Shown piece by piece: positions 30,734 through 39,430 of a stretch of 64,000 nt of DNA (position 1 is the first letter of the stretch; each line of letters begins with the position of its first letter). The DNA is taken from contig JAEPOK010000001.1 in assembly GCA_017642935.1 (NCBI GenBank), forward strand, positions 1,054,001-1,118,000. The letters run 5' to 3'. The notes beneath the pieces are model-generated. The model saw nothing but the letters and a program-made list of their open reading frames with translations, did not search any database and was not told the DNA's origin. Position numbers and translations under genes: made by a program. This DNA comes from Hyphomicrobiales bacterium (lineage in GTDB: Bacteria > Pseudomonadota > Alphaproteobacteria > Rhizobiales > MH13).

Positions 30734-30990
30734 CGCGGAGCCTCCTGAAGATTTCCGGCGATGGCCTCGTCCATCAGCCCCGCTTCCTGCATGGCTTTGA
30801 GCGTCGCATCGGCCTCTTCCTGCGAGACCAGGTTGAGCGCGTATCCCACATGAACGAGCACGAACTGGCCTGGTGCGACTGTATCGAGCAGTGCGGTGGA
30901 GATCGTCTTCTTGACGCCGCCGAGCGAGACAATCGCGGTCTCCTGGTCGGCATCGGTGGTGATCACTTCAGCAGGCAGGGCAAGGCACAT
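30730..30990 (-). CDS. hypC: Hydrogenase maturation chaperone HypC
   Basis: An 86-residue HypC/HupF-family protein. It begins MCLALPAEV, with the essential Cys2 that carries the Fe(CN)2CO unit to the large subunit. The HVGYAL segment holds the conserved His. It lies 9 bases after hypB and overlaps hypD by 4. A second family member, hupF, is encoded at 35332-35688; in rhizobia HypC serves general maturation and HupF helps protect the large subunit against oxygen. Confidence 0.95.
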   Translation of the reverse strand: MCLALPAEVITTDADQETAIVSLGGVKKTISTALLDTVAPGQFVLVHVGYALNLVSQEEADATLKAMQEAGLMDEAIAGNLQEAPR

Positions 30991-30999
30991 GGGATGCTC

Positions 31000-31854
31000 C
31001 TATTCAGCTGCCTGGGTGGCGTGGGTGTGGTGACCAATGCCGGCGAGTTGCGAAGCTGCACGGAGGAAAGCGTACCAATCGTCCATGCCTTCGCAGGAGC
31101 GGGCTGAAACCTGGAGCACGCGGATTCGTGGATTGATTTTCTTGGCGTTGGCGATGGCATCGTCCACATCGAAATCCAGATGCGGCAGAAGATCGATCTT
31201 GTTGAGCAGCATCAGATCGGCTGCGGCAAACATGTCAGGATATTTAAGCGGCTTGTCTTCGCCCTCGGTGACCGAGAGCACGACGACTTTGTGCGCTTCG
31301 CCCAAATCGAAACCTGCCGGGCAGACCAGATTGCCGACATTCTCAATGAAGAGCACGCCACCGTCAGCCAGCGGCAAATCATCCAGCGCGTGACCGATCA
31401 TGTGCGCATCCAGATGACAGCCTTTGCCGGTGTTGAGCTGCACCGCTGGCACGCCGGTGGCGCGGATGCGGTCCGCGTCGTTGGCCGTCTGTTGGTCGCC
31501 TTCGATGACGCCAACGGCCATGTCGTTTTTCAGATCGTTCAAGGTGCGAACGAGCAGCGATGTCTTGCCGGACCCCGGTGAGGAAACGAGGTTCAGGACC
31601 AATTGACCACGCTCGGCGAAGCGGGCGCGGTTTTGAGCCGCATAGCCATCATTCTTAGCCATGATGTCCATTTCGATCTGCACCATGCGCGCGCCATCGA
31701 GCCCCGGCGCGTGGGAATGGCCATGCTGGTCATGCGCGTGATGATGAACATGATCGTGGCCATGTTCATGGTGGTGATGGTCGCCATGGTCGTGATCCAG
31801 CGCCTTGCCATCCAGGGTTTTCTGGCCGCTTCCGCAGCCGCATACGCCGCACAT
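31000..31854 (-). CDS. hypB: Nickel-inserting GTPase HypB with His-rich tail
   Basis: A 284-residue GTPase that delivers nickel to the hydrogenase precursor with HypA. The N-terminal CGVCGCG is the high-affinity nickel motif. Residues 20-50 are extremely His-rich, as in rhizobial HypB proteins that store nickel. The G-domain follows: P-loop [11 protein letters not shown], the metal/switch segment [13 protein letters not shown], and [14 protein letters not shown]. It overlaps hypA by one base (TGATG). Confidence 0.96.
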   Translation of the reverse strand: MCGVCGCGSGQKTLDGKALDHDHGDHHHHEHGHDHVHHHAHDQHGHSHAPGLDGARMVQIEMDIMAKNDGYAAQNRARFAERGQLVLNLVSSPGSGKTSLLVRTLNDLKNDMAVGVIEGDQQTANDADRIRATGVPAVQLNTGKGCHLDAHMIGHALDDLPLADGGVLFIENVGNLVCPAGFDLGEAHKVVVLSVTEGEDKPLKYPDMFAAADLMLLNKIDLLPHLDFDVDDAIANAKKINPRIRVLQVSARSCEGMDDWYAFLRAASQLAGIGHHTHATQAAE

Positions 31855-32195
31855 CAGACGACCTCCATGTCTTTGATTTTGAACTCATCGCCCGCGGTGA
31901 CCTGAACCTGATGACCGCCGCATTTTGGGCAGGCTTCGCCGTGGGCGGTTACAGGAAAGCTTTCTGAGCAGCCAAAGCACCAGGCGGCCCCTTCAGCGGG
32001 AAGGATTTCGAGCGCCGCGCCGTCGGCGAGCGTGCCGCGTGAGCAGGCATCGAAGGAGAACTTCAGCGCTTCTGGCTCAACGCAAGAGAGCGGTCCGACC
32101 GACAGGCGCACACGCTTCACTTTGGTGTAGGCGTGCGTCGCCGCTTGGTCTTCCAGGGTTTGAACAATCGCCTCGCAGAGCGCCATTTCATGCAT
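31854..32195 (-). CDS. hypA: Nickel metallochaperone HypA
   Basis: A 113-residue protein that binds nickel through its N-terminal MHE motif (seen as [10 protein letters not shown]) and zinc through two CxxC pairs (CFGC and CPKC). It works with HypB. The start at 32195 is fixed by the essential His2; a frame extension upstream would mask it. The gene overlaps the hupK end by 8 bases. Confidence 0.95.
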   Translation of the reverse strand: MHEMALCEAIVQTLEDQAATHAYTKVKRVRLSVGPLSCVEPEALKFSFDACSRGTLADGAALEILPAEGAAWCFGCSESFPVTAHGEACPKCGGHQVQVTAGDEFKIKDMEVV

Positions 32196-33105
32196 GGCTA
32201 GGCTCCTCAAAGCGGATATGCGCTTCCACGCATGGATCGATGGCATCAACAATCACGCGCGCGCCGGCGACCCAATCCGTGTTAGTCGGGAGCATTGCCA
32301 GCGCCTTGGCAACGATACCCTTGGGGTGAAAATTCCATTCCGTCGGCGCGGTGATGCGATACGCGGTAACGACGCCATCGTTGACTCGCGCCGCATGCGT
32401 CAGCAGCCCACGCGCGGTCAGGACGCTCGCAACGCCCCAGCCAAATGCGCCGAGACGGTAGGCATAAAGCGGTGTGTCTCCTTGCGAGATGGCCCCGCGC
32501 GTCCAGCGAGGCTCGCCATTGACGGTTGGCATGTCTGCCAAACCGCTATCGTCCAAGCCGTTGGGCAGCAAATCTGCATCGGCGAGGCTGTCCGGCGTCA
32601 GTTCGGCGATGCCGTGATCACTGAGCAGGCCTGTTCGCCTGCCGACCAGCGGTCGAGCCAAATCGGCCAGGGCATCAAGGTCGCCGGAAAGGTCGATGGA
32701 GGTCTGGCTACCCAGCACAAAGGCAGGTTTTGCCGCTTCAGCGACGCGATGGGCTTGCTGCACGACCTTGCGGACGGCGCTTCCGAAATCAGGATTGCTG
32801 CGCAGGACGGCTTCGCGGATGGCCTCAGCGCGAACGGCTTGCGCGCGCGTCTTCAAGACATCTTCGGCCACGGGTAGGCCCATCGCCGCCTCAAGGGCGC
32901 CGAGGCTTGCGGCGCGCTGCGCTTGCCCGCAAAGGCTGAAAAGCAAACCAACGCTTGCAGCAACCGTCTCCGCCGATTTGCCGACAAATGTGCGCGGGAG
33001 ATTGAACGGGCGTGTCGAGGTGATGGTGGGAACACACCGGCCATCAATGTCGCGCGAGAGCGCGATCTCGATGAACCCTTCAATGGAGGAAACTGGCGCG
33101 TTCAT
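32188..33105 (-). CDS. hupK: HupK, degenerate large-subunit-like maturation protein
   Basis: A 305-residue protein of the HupK family, distantly related to the [NiFe] large subunit. Near the C-terminus AIDPCVEAHI resembles the DPCxxCxxH motif of the large subunit but lacks the second Cys. The N-terminal active-site CxxC is also missing; only SLCGQAQRAAS remains. It is thought to act as a scaffold during cofactor assembly in rhizobia. The gene overlaps hupJ by 4 bases and hypA by 8. Confidence 0.85.
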   Translation of the reverse strand: MNAPVSSIEGFIEIALSRDIDGRCVPTITSTRPFNLPRTFVGKSAETVAASVGLLFSLCGQAQRAASLGALEAAMGLPVAEDVLKTRAQAVRAEAIREAVLRSNPDFGSAVRKVVQQAHRVAEAAKPAFVLGSQTSIDLSGDLDALADLARPLVGRRTGLLSDHGIAELTPDSLADADLLPNGLDDSGLADMPTVNGEPRWTRGAISQGDTPLYAYRLGAFGWGVASVLTARGLLTHAARVNDGVVTAYRITAPTEWNFHPKGIVAKALAMLPTNTDWVAGARVIVDAIDPCVEAHIRFEEPSHA

Positions 33106-33695
33106 TCGCCTGCCTCGCCGGATGCCAGACCGGCGGTGATGACCGCCCGTCTGCTTGGCACGGGATCCTTATTCGGAGTCACGCCGGCCGCCTCAGGTTC
33201 TGGCGGCGTCACCCAGCGCCCTTCGCGCCACATTGTGGCAACGGCAGCCTCCTCCTTGGACGGCTCTGTTCGCCCATCGCCATCGAAGAGTTCGTCTAGC
33301 GCTGCTTCAGCGACGGCGAGCGCAGCATCTTGATCCTCAAGTTCGTGGACCGGAGAGAAAAGCGAGCACATGGCAAAACGTCCAAGCGCTTTTTCTTCGC
33401 AGACAAGAAAGGGATAGCTGCCAGACGGGAAAAGATGTTCCACCGTCTCGGTCACCGCCGCATCCCCCGTTACGCCATCGGCCTGAGGGCTTGCCGCAAT
33501 GGCAAACAGGTTGATGAACCAGGGCGTGACCAGGCATCCAACAAAAGCCGGTTTCCCGCCCATGACGTGCTCACGGAAGCCAACCGCGGCCACCGATAGG
33601 TCAGTGTTGAGGATCGGTACATCCTGCATGCGGTCTTTTTGGATGTGTTCGAAGGTTTCTTCGACCAGAGCGTAAAGGGCGGCGACTTCCTCCAT
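33102..33695 (-). CDS. hupJ: HupJ, HybE-family hydrogenase chaperone
   Basis: A 197-residue HybE/HupJ-type assembly protein. The conserved core LNTDLSVAAVGFRE, GCLVTPWFINLFAI and FPSGSYPFLVCEE identifies the family. E. coli HybE and its relatives act in hydrogenase-2 subunit maturation and Tat quality control. The C-terminal third (after about 130) is variable. It lies 2 bases after hupI. Confidence 0.88.
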   Translation of the reverse strand: MEEVAALYALVEETFEHIQKDRMQDVPILNTDLSVAAVGFREHVMGGKPAFVGCLVTPWFINLFAIAASPQADGVTGDAAVTETVEHLFPSGSYPFLVCEEKALGRFAMCSLFSPVHELEDQDAALAVAEAALDELFDGDGRTEPSKEEAAVATMWREGRWVTPPEPEAAGVTPNKDPVPSRRAVITAGLASGEAGE

Positions 33696-33697
33696 TC

Positions 33698-33937
33698 TCA
33701 GGCGCCGTCCTCAAGCACCAGAAACTCCTCGCGCTTGCCATCGCAGTTGGGGCAGCTCCAGCTGTCGGGCAGCGCGGAAAACGGTGTACCGGCCGGAATC
33801 TGCCAATAATCATCGCCGATCGCCGGGTCGTAGACATGCCAGCAGATCTTGCATTCCAGCTTCGTTGTCGGGCCAATCTTGTCAGCGTTGCCGCCGTAGG
33901 ACCCAGCAAAGAAGTTCTGGCCGCGCACATCGTCCAT
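33698..33937 (-). CDS. hupI: HupI, rubredoxin-type protein
   Basis: A 79-residue rubredoxin. The two Fe-binding pairs are CKIC (about residue 30) and CPNC (about residue 63), with the typical aromatic neighbours WHVYDP and PDSWSC. In rhizobial hup clusters HupI is needed for hydrogenase activity in air, probably through redox protection of maturation. The start at 33937 overlaps the hupH stop by one base; an upstream extension is hupH shadow. Confidence 0.92.
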   Translation of the reverse strand: MDDVRGQNFFAGSYGGNADKIGPTTKLECKICWHVYDPAIGDDYWQIPAGTPFSALPDSWSCPNCDGKREEFLVLEDGA

Positions 33938-34821
33938 CACTGATAGACCTTCAGGATTTCGACCAGGCGCTGCGCGCTGTCGTCGATATCCTCCTGCGCG
34001 GCGCAGGCCATCAGCGGCACGTCTGTCACTTCGATGGTGTTGAGGATGAGCGTGTCCTGGCTGTTGAAGAACTGTACAGCCCAAACCCCACGCGTGGCGG
34101 TCGATTGGATGCGACAATTGCCATAGCCGCGCGACAGCACGGTGACCGGTCCATAGCCGAGGAGTGATCCGAGATAGGTCACATCTTGCTCGCTTAAGGG
34201 CAGCAGCGAGAGGTTGATCACATGCGGCTCGTCCTTGGACACCTGCTCGCGCTCGGCCAATTCAGCATTGATCTCGGTGACCAGCGCCGGCGCGTTGGCC
34301 ACGCCCTCAAGAACCTCGGCGTCGGTCGCCAAGCGATCGCGTGCGCCGCGAAAGGCCAATTGCAGCACCGTGTTGGGGAATGGGCCAATTTCGATGCTAT
34401 CGGAGACCAGCGCGCCATCCGGGTTCGTCAATCGCACACGCCAAACACCCGCGAGCACCGATTCCTGCGCTTGCGCCAAACCACCGGCGATCATCGAAAC
34501 CTCGCCCTCGCCAAGGATCTGATCCAGCAGTTCGCGGTTGGCTGCGTCCAGGTCAGAGACATCATAGGCGATTGGCTTGTCTCCGACCTTGAAGGCCGCA
34601 AGGCCTTCCGCAACACGATTGAGAACCTCCATGGTTGCCGTGCGCCCGGCCAGCTCGTCCGGCTCGGGCAAATAGGGCGCTGAGTAGACGCTCATGCCTT
34701 CTGGCATGACCATGTAATCAAGCTCTGCACCGTCATCTTCCTCGGGCTGACTGCCTGGTCCGACGACCGGGCCTGGAAACATCAAGGCGTGCTCGCGGTC
34801 GTCGTTTGCATCATCGCTCAT
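33937..34821 (-). CDS. hupH: HupH hydrogenase expression/formation protein
   Basis: A 294-residue member of the HupH/HyaF family (hydrogenase-1 expression HyaF). Recognisable parts are LLDQILGEGEVSMIAGG, VWRVRL, and the C-terminal SRGYGNCRIQSTATRGVWAVQFFNSQDTLILNTIEV with its single conserved Cys. It is needed for small-subunit maturation in related systems. The ATG at 34821 follows hupG by 16 bases; the longer frame upstream lies inside hupG and is rejected. Confidence 0.9.
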   Translation of the reverse strand: MSDDANDDREHALMFPGPVVGPGSQPEEDDGAELDYMVMPEGMSVYSAPYLPEPDELAGRTATMEVLNRVAEGLAAFKVGDKPIAYDVSDLDAANRELLDQILGEGEVSMIAGGLAQAQESVLAGVWRVRLTNPDGALVSDSIEIGPFPNTVLQLAFRGARDRLATDAEVLEGVANAPALVTEINAELAEREQVSKDEPHVINLSLLPLSEQDVTYLGSLLGYGPVTVLSRGYGNCRIQSTATRGVWAVQFFNSQDTLILNTIEVTDVPLMACAAQEDIDDSAQRLVEILKVYQ

Positions 34822-34837
34822 GGCAAAAGTCCTTGAT

Positions 34838-35335
34838 TCAGTTTCGCGCCTGGATGGCCGCGGTGTCATTGGGATCAGGCGCGCTGACCAGCGTTGGCGC
34901 CGCCACATTGCAGCCATCGGGAAACTCGAAGCGCGGCGGCTCCTGTGGTTCGCTCGCCAGGAATCCCCGAACATCGCGCAGATAGTCCGACCAGTCCTGC
35001 ATGCGCTGAATGGTGCCGAGCCAGCCACCGTCGCGGGTGAAGACCAGCGCTGGGAAGGCATTGAACCGGTACATGCGCTGCACCGCCATCTCGGTTTCAC
35101 GGTCGCGTGTCACGCCAACGCGGAAGGTATCAGGAAAGGCCGAGATCAACTCAGGCAACACGACCGCCACATCGGCAGTCTCGTCCAACCGATTGAAGTC
35201 ACCCGCAGCGAAGATCACCGCATCGCCTGGCGCTTTGACGAAGGCTTCGAGCGTGTCCGCCTTCAACTCGTCATAGCCATAATGGGTGATCAAGCGCTCG
35301 ATGAGCGGAGCGGCGACGGGTTCAGGTTGAATCAT
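34838..35335 (-). CDS. hupG: HupG, thioredoxin-like hydrogenase chaperone
   Basis: A 165-residue HyaE/HoxO/HupG-family protein. It has a thioredoxin fold pattern (VVLPELISAFPDTFRVGV, then YRFNAFPALVFTRDGGWLGTI) but no CxxC. Family members bind the Tat signal of the small subunit during folding. It overlaps hupF by 4 bases. Confidence 0.88.
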   Translation of the reverse strand: MIQPEPVAAPLIERLITHYGYDELKADTLEAFVKAPGDAVIFAAGDFNRLDETADVAVVLPELISAFPDTFRVGVTRDRETEMAVQRMYRFNAFPALVFTRDGGWLGTIQRMQDWSDYLRDVRGFLASEPQEPPRFEFPDGCNVAAPTLVSAPDPNDTAAIQARN

Positions 35336-35688
35336 GAGGCATCTCCAGAGGACGGATCGGTGGCATTCAGTTGCGCGCGCAAATGCGGTGGAAGCTCAGG
35401 CTCGCGCCCAGCAAGGTCGGGGAAGAGATCGTCAATGGATGCCGCATCGACTGGCCCGCCGCGCATCGCCAGTTCAACAGCTTGAAGCGCGTCGGCGATG
35501 GCATCGGCAATTGTCGCGTCAATCACCTCACGCGCAGCGCCTTGGTGGGTCAGCACCCAGGCGCCCTCGCCTTGCGGACCAACCAAGGCCAGGTCAATGG
35601 AGCGAACCGTACCCTCGCGTGTCACGCATGGCGCCATGAGTGCTTCAGTTTGATGGGCAAGGACCCGCATGGGGACGCCGACGCACAT
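35332..35688 (-). CDS. hupF: HupF, HypC-family chaperone
   Basis: A 118-residue HypC/HupF-family protein starting MCVGVPMRV, with the essential Cys2. It is longer than HypC because of the C-terminal helix and tail (VDAASIDDLFPDLAG). In R. leguminosarum HupF stabilises the large subunit and protects cofactor transfer when oxygen is present. It follows hupD by 3 bases. Confidence 0.92.
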   Translation of the reverse strand: MCVGVPMRVLAHQTEALMAPCVTREGTVRSIDLALVGPQGEGAWVLTHQGAAREVIDATIADAIADALQAVELAMRGGPVDAASIDDLFPDLAGREPELPPHLRAQLNATDPSSGDAS

Positions 35689-35691
35689 CGT

Positions 35692-36333
35692 TCAGGCCGA
35701 TTCTGGTGCGTGGGAGAAAACAATGCGCGGATCGCCGTGGCGGTAGGCTTCGCGTTCGTCAGGACGCTCGCCCTCATAGCGCGAGAGACGCATCTCTTCG
35801 CCGGCAAGCCCATGCTCTTCGGGCAGCGGTTCAGCACGACGCACAACGGATACACCAAGCTTTTCAAGCTCTTTGATGCCCATCGCGATGGCCGGTTCGA
35901 TCTGGCTACGCACCTCTGGTCGCAAACTGCCACCGAAGTCATCCAGCTCAACCGGTTGGACCCCGATCAGCACCATAGTGTGCGGCAGGTCGCCCATCAT
36001 CTCAGCCATCATGATGACTTCTTGAAACCCGGTCTGATGCAGGGAAACTTTGCGGCAACCCAGGAAGCGTGGGACGTCGTCGCCTTCCACGCGTTTCATC
36101 GTGCCCGGTTCCAGTCCGTAATCGATCGCGTCGAATACGATGAGCACATCGGCCTCGCGCACATGCTGGACAAGGTAGACGCCTTGTGTGCCGCCATCGA
36201 GGACACGGACGTTCTCCGGGACCTCGTAATGGCGATGAAACTCTTCCACGACCCGCACGCCAAAGCCTTCATCGGCCCAGAGCAGATTGCCGATGCCAAG
36301 CACGAGGATGCTGGGAGATTTGGCGTCTTCCAT
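35692..36333 (-). CDS. hupD: HupD, hydrogenase maturation endopeptidase
   Basis: A 213-residue nickel-dependent protease of the HyaD/HybD family that removes the C-terminal peptide of HupL after nickel insertion. The start ILVLGIGNLLWADEGFGVRV has the conserved Glu, and DAIDYG has the conserved Asp of the metal site; HQTGFQEV has the His. The ATG at 36333 is chosen by family alignment. It is the first gene of the long maturation operon, after a terminator. Confidence 0.93.
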   Translation of the reverse strand: MEDAKSPSILVLGIGNLLWADEGFGVRVVEEFHRHYEVPENVRVLDGGTQGVYLVQHVREADVLIVFDAIDYGLEPGTMKRVEGDDVPRFLGCRKVSLHQTGFQEVIMMAEMMGDLPHTMVLIGVQPVELDDFGGSLRPEVRSQIEPAIAMGIKELEKLGVSVVRRAEPLPEEHGLAGEEMRLSRYEGERPDEREAYRHGDPRIVFSHAPESA

Positions 36334-36620
36334 ACCGGTTTCCTGCCCTGCGTGCGCGGCTCTTGGTTGGCGGCGCTGCGCGTTGATCTGGAGAGTTGGA
36401 AGCAAGCTAACCAGCGCAGTGCCGGTGCTGGAAAGCGTATTACCACTTAACTAGACTTAGTGGGTATCTGGCCTGCCCTATCGATTATGATTACCGGCTA
36501 ATATTTGATATTTTTCAGAGCCTTAATACCTATCGTGCGCAGAAAAACGGCGTAATCCCGGTCAGGAAATACGCCGTTTTTACTTACGTGCTTTCGCGGG
36601 CAGGCTAGGCCCTTTTCCCA
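36334..36620. other. Gap between hupC and hupD
   Basis: These 287 bases hold the hupC terminator (36543-36581) and about 200 bases that must carry any promoter of the hupD-hypF unit. An imperfect inverted repeat (CCACT-N11-AGTGG on the minus strand) lies near 36452-36473. No clear sigma-54 or FNR box is visible; one half-site TTGAT occurs near 36506. Confidence 0.5.
36543..36581 (-). terminator. Strong Rho-independent terminator after hupC
   Basis: A perfect 12-bp inverted repeat (AAAAACGGCGTA and TACGCCGTTTTT) encloses a 15-base loop, with a U-rich 3' side on the minus strand. It lies 40 bases after the hupC stop, so the structural genes and the maturation genes form separate transcription units. 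Confidence 0.85.
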
Positions 36621-37370
36621 TCAGTCATTGCGCCCATCGCGGAAAGAGCGCCACCCGGAAATCATCGAAGAAACGATGGTTTGGCGGGACATGATGTCCT
36701 CGCGAATGGCCGCATAGACATGCACGATGATGAACACGATGATCAGCCACATCACCAGGTGATGATAGGTGTGGACGTTCTGGGAGTTGCCGAAGAGCGG
36801 CATGACCCAGGATGTGAAGACCTGGAATTGCCAGCTGTCCATCCCAGTGCCTTCGCCGTAGAGCGCCATGCCGGTGACGATCATGAAGATCGTGCCCCAG
36901 ACGAGCATGATGTGCATCGCGAGTACCGCTAACGGGTTATGACCCTCATACTTTTTCGGCTCTTTGGCGAGGAACAGATACCAGCGCAGCTCATGCACGA
37001 CGCCCATCCACCACTCACCGGACCAGACGCGCGGCAGGAAGATTTCGCGCGCATGGTGGTTGCCGACGAAGGCCCAATAGATGCGGCCGAGGAACGCGAT
37101 GGCGAGCACATAGCCCGCGGCAAAATGGGCAAAACGAATATAGCCCATGACGAAATGGTCGCTGGCTTCGCCGCCAATGCTCGGAAGCGGTGAGCCGATG
37201 AAATAGCCGGTCACGCAAAGCACCAGGATCGCGAGCGCATTGATCCAATGCCACAACCGGACCGGTGCCTCGTAGACGTAGACCGCCTGCTCGACATGGA
37301 CCGGATGGGCCGGATCATCGACATGATCAGGCACCGCGATCGTGTTGGGATCGATGTCGGTGGTGCTCAT
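36621..37370 (-). CDS. hupC: HupC, b-type cytochrome subunit of the hydrogenase
   Basis: A 249-residue diheme cytochrome b that anchors HupSL to the membrane and hands electrons to ubiquinone. Four membrane helices are visible with candidate heme His residues in RLWHWINAL, RFAHFAAGYV, AMHIMLVW and HTYHHLVMW. It starts within the last codons of the small gene before it (4-base overlap, ATGA), so the two are translationally coupled. It is followed by a terminator. Confidence 0.95.
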   Translation of the reverse strand: MSTTDIDPNTIAVPDHVDDPAHPVHVEQAVYVYEAPVRLWHWINALAILVLCVTGYFIGSPLPSIGGEASDHFVMGYIRFAHFAAGYVLAIAFLGRIYWAFVGNHHAREIFLPRVWSGEWWMGVVHELRWYLFLAKEPKKYEGHNPLAVLAMHIMLVWGTIFMIVTGMALYGEGTGMDSWQFQVFTSWVMPLFGNSQNVHTYHHLVMWLIIVFIIVHVYAAIREDIMSRQTIVSSMISGWRSFRDGRND

Positions 37371-37621
37371 GACGCATCACCAGATGGATCAAAGCGCCGT
37401 CGGCGTGCTGGTCGCAGCGCAAGATAGGCGGCAACGCCGATGGCAACCACCACGCCTAAGCCAAGGGCGGGAATGGTGATCGTTTGATACCAAGCTTGCG
37501 CGACCTCCTCCAAGTGGAGGTGATGACCTTGCCCGTGACCGGGATGGGCGAAGGCGTTGGTCAATGTGGCGACAAAGGCGGTTGGAGCAGCCAGTGTGCG
37601 AAGGATCATGGATTTGGTCAT
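37367..37621 (-). CDS. Small His-rich membrane protein between hupL and hupC
   Basis: An 84-residue protein I cannot place in a named family. Residues 1-25 look like a signal peptide ending AFA. The mature N-terminus reads HPGHGQGHHLH, five His within eleven residues. A membrane helix follows (about 48-69, IPALGLGVVVAIGVAAYLAL), then a basic tail (RPARRRR). The predicted topology is periplasmic metal-binding face, one membrane span, cytoplasmic tail. HPGHG after the signal peptide also begins HupE/UreJ nickel permeases, but those have about six helices; only one is here. It lies 12 bases after hupL and overlaps hupC. A role as an accessory subunit or in nickel handling is inference. Confidence 0.75.
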   Translation of the reverse strand: MTKSMILRTLAAPTAFVATLTNAFAHPGHGQGHHLHLEEVAQAWYQTITIPALGLGVVVAIGVAAYLALRPARRRRFDPSGDAS

Positions 37622-37633
37622 TGGGATGGTCTC

Positions 37634-39430
37634 CTATCGCACTTTGACGGTGGCTTTTTCTTCGCCGTCCGGCCCCATCACATGGGTCGAACAGGCAAGG
37701 CACGGATCGAAGGAATGGAGCGTGCGGAGGATTTCCACCGGCTCATCCTGGCGCTCCACGCGCGTGTTCATCAGCGCTGCTTCAAACGCGCCGATATTGC
37801 CTTCGCTGTCGCGCGGGGTGCCGTTCCAGGTCGTCGGCACAACGCACTGGTAATTGTCGATCTTGGTGTCCTTGATCTTGATCCAGTGGCCTAGCGCACC
37901 GCGCGGCGCCTCTGTGAAGCCAACGCCCTGCGCCTCGGCGGGCCAGGTTGATGGGTCCCAATTGGTCACGTTGGCGGTGTTCTCATCGCCATTGCGGATA
38001 TTGGTCATCATCTTATCGAAGAAGTAGCGCATCTTATGCGAAGCCCAGGAGGCTTCCAGACCACGCGCAGCCGTGCGTCCAAGGGTCGAGAACAACGCCG
38101 AGACCGGCACATCGAGGGCCGATAGGACCTGGTCGACAGGTTCCTTGAACTCCGGATTGCCCTGCGCGTAGCCAATGATGTAGCGCGACAGGGGTCCCAC
38201 CTCCATCACATGGCCTTTCCAGCGCGGCGCCTTGATCCAGGAGTATTTCGCGCTCTCATCGATGCGTTCGATGTTGGTGCGTGTGCCGACAAGGTTTGGC
38301 CCAAGCTCGTAGTTTGGCTCGGTAACCCCGTCCCAAGGATGCAGGCCCACGCTTTCATCGGCGTAGCTGTACCAGGAGTGCGGCACAAACTCCTGGATTT
38401 CCTCGGTGTCGCGCAGATCCACCTCATGAATGGTCGATAGATCGCCATTGATGATAGCGCCGCGCGGCATCATCAGATTGCCCGCTGAGAAGTCATTGGC
38501 GACATCAGGAATATCACCGTAGCTCAGCACATTTTGGCTGGAGATCCCGCCGCCATAGAGCCAGTCCTTGTAGAAACCGGCGATGGCCAGAAGGTCAGGC
38601 ACATAGACATTGTCGATGAACTCGATCGTCCGATCGATGAGCTGAGAAACCCGTCCAAGGTTTTCCATGTTGAGCGCGCCGACCGAGCCGGTGCCGTCGA
38701 TGTTGATCGCGCACGGTACGCCACCGACAAGCCAGTTGGGGTGCGGATCCTTGCCGCCAAAGATCGCGCGGATGGCGGAGATGTCCTTCTGGAAATCGAG
38801 TGCTTCCAGATAGTGCGTAACTGCCATCAGATCGGCTTCCGGTGGAAGCTTGTAGGCCGGATTGGTCCAATAGCCGTTCCGGAACGGACCGAGCTGACCG
38901 GACTCCACAAATGCCCGCAGCCGATTTTGCGTGTCGCGGAAGTAGCCGGGCGAGGATTTGGCATGGCTTGGCGAGATACGCTGCTGAAGGCGCGACGTCG
39001 CCCGCGGATCAGCATTAAGCGCATTGACCGGGTTCACCCAGTCCAGCGCATGCAGATGATAAAAATGGACCAAATGGTCATGCGCCTGCAGCGCAAGCTG
39101 CATGATGTTGCGGATCGAATTGGCGTTTTCCGGAATTGTGATGCCAAGGGCATCTTCCACAGCGCGTACGGAGGTAAGCGCATGGGTGCCGGTGCAAACA
39201 CCGCAGATCCGCTGGGTGAAAGCCCAGGCATCACGCGGGTCGCGACCTTTCAAGATCACTTCCAGCCCGCGCCACATGGTTCCGGTGGATACCGCGTTGC
39301 GGATGATGTTGTCCTCATCGATGTTCACCTCGCAGCGCATGTGCCCTTCGATCCGGGTGACCGGATCGACGACCACGCGGGCGCCGGAATCGTCAATGTT
39401 GAAGCCGTTCGGCGTTGTGAAAGCGCTCAT
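37634..39430 (-). CDS. hupL: Uptake [NiFe]-hydrogenase large subunit
   Basis: A 598-residue catalytic subunit that oxidises H2 in the periplasm. The N-terminal active-site Cys pair is in [11 protein letters not shown]; the C-terminal pair is in DPCLACSTH, followed by a 15-residue tail (VMGPDGEEK...) that HupD removes after the His. The protein has no signal of its own and should travel with HupS through the Tat system. It overlaps hupS by 4 bases. Confidence 0.97.
   Translation of the reverse strand: MSAFTTPNGFNIDDSGARVVVDPVTRIEGHMRCEVNIDEDNIIRNAVSTGTMWRGLEVILKGRDPRDAWAFTQRICGVCTGTHALTSVRAVEDALGITIPENANSIRNIMQLALQAHDHLVHFYHLHALDWVNPVNALNADPRATSRLQQRISPSHAKSSPGYFRDTQNRLRAFVESGQLGPFRNGYWTNPAYKLPPEADLMAVTHYLEALDFQKDISAIRAIFGGKDPHPNWLVGGVPCAINIDGTGSVGALNMENLGRVSQLIDRTIEFIDNVYVPDLLAIAGFYKDWLYGGGISSQNVLSYGDIPDVANDFSAGNLMMPRGAIINGDLSTIHEVDLRDTEEIQEFVPHSWYSYADESVGLHPWDGVTEPNYELGPNLVGTRTNIERIDESAKYSWIKAPRWKGHVMEVGPLSRYIIGYAQGNPEFKEPVDQVLSALDVPVSALFSTLGRTAARGLEASWASHKMRYFFDKMMTNIRNGDENTANVTNWDPSTWPAEAQGVGFTEAPRGALGHWIKIKDTKIDNYQCVVPTTWNGTPRDSEGNIGAFEAALMNTRVERQDEPVEILRTLHSFDPCLACSTHVMGPDGEEKATVKVR

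Noticed and set aside
36500-36514. Possible FNR box before hupD
   Set aside because: Only one half-site (TTGAT) matches; the other half is TTCAG, too weak to call.
37367-37621. HPGHG protein considered as a truncated hupE
   Set aside because: It has a complete signal peptide, one membrane helix, a basic tail and coupled junctions on both sides; nothing resembling the remaining HupE helices follows, so a broken gene is less likely than a small protein of its own.
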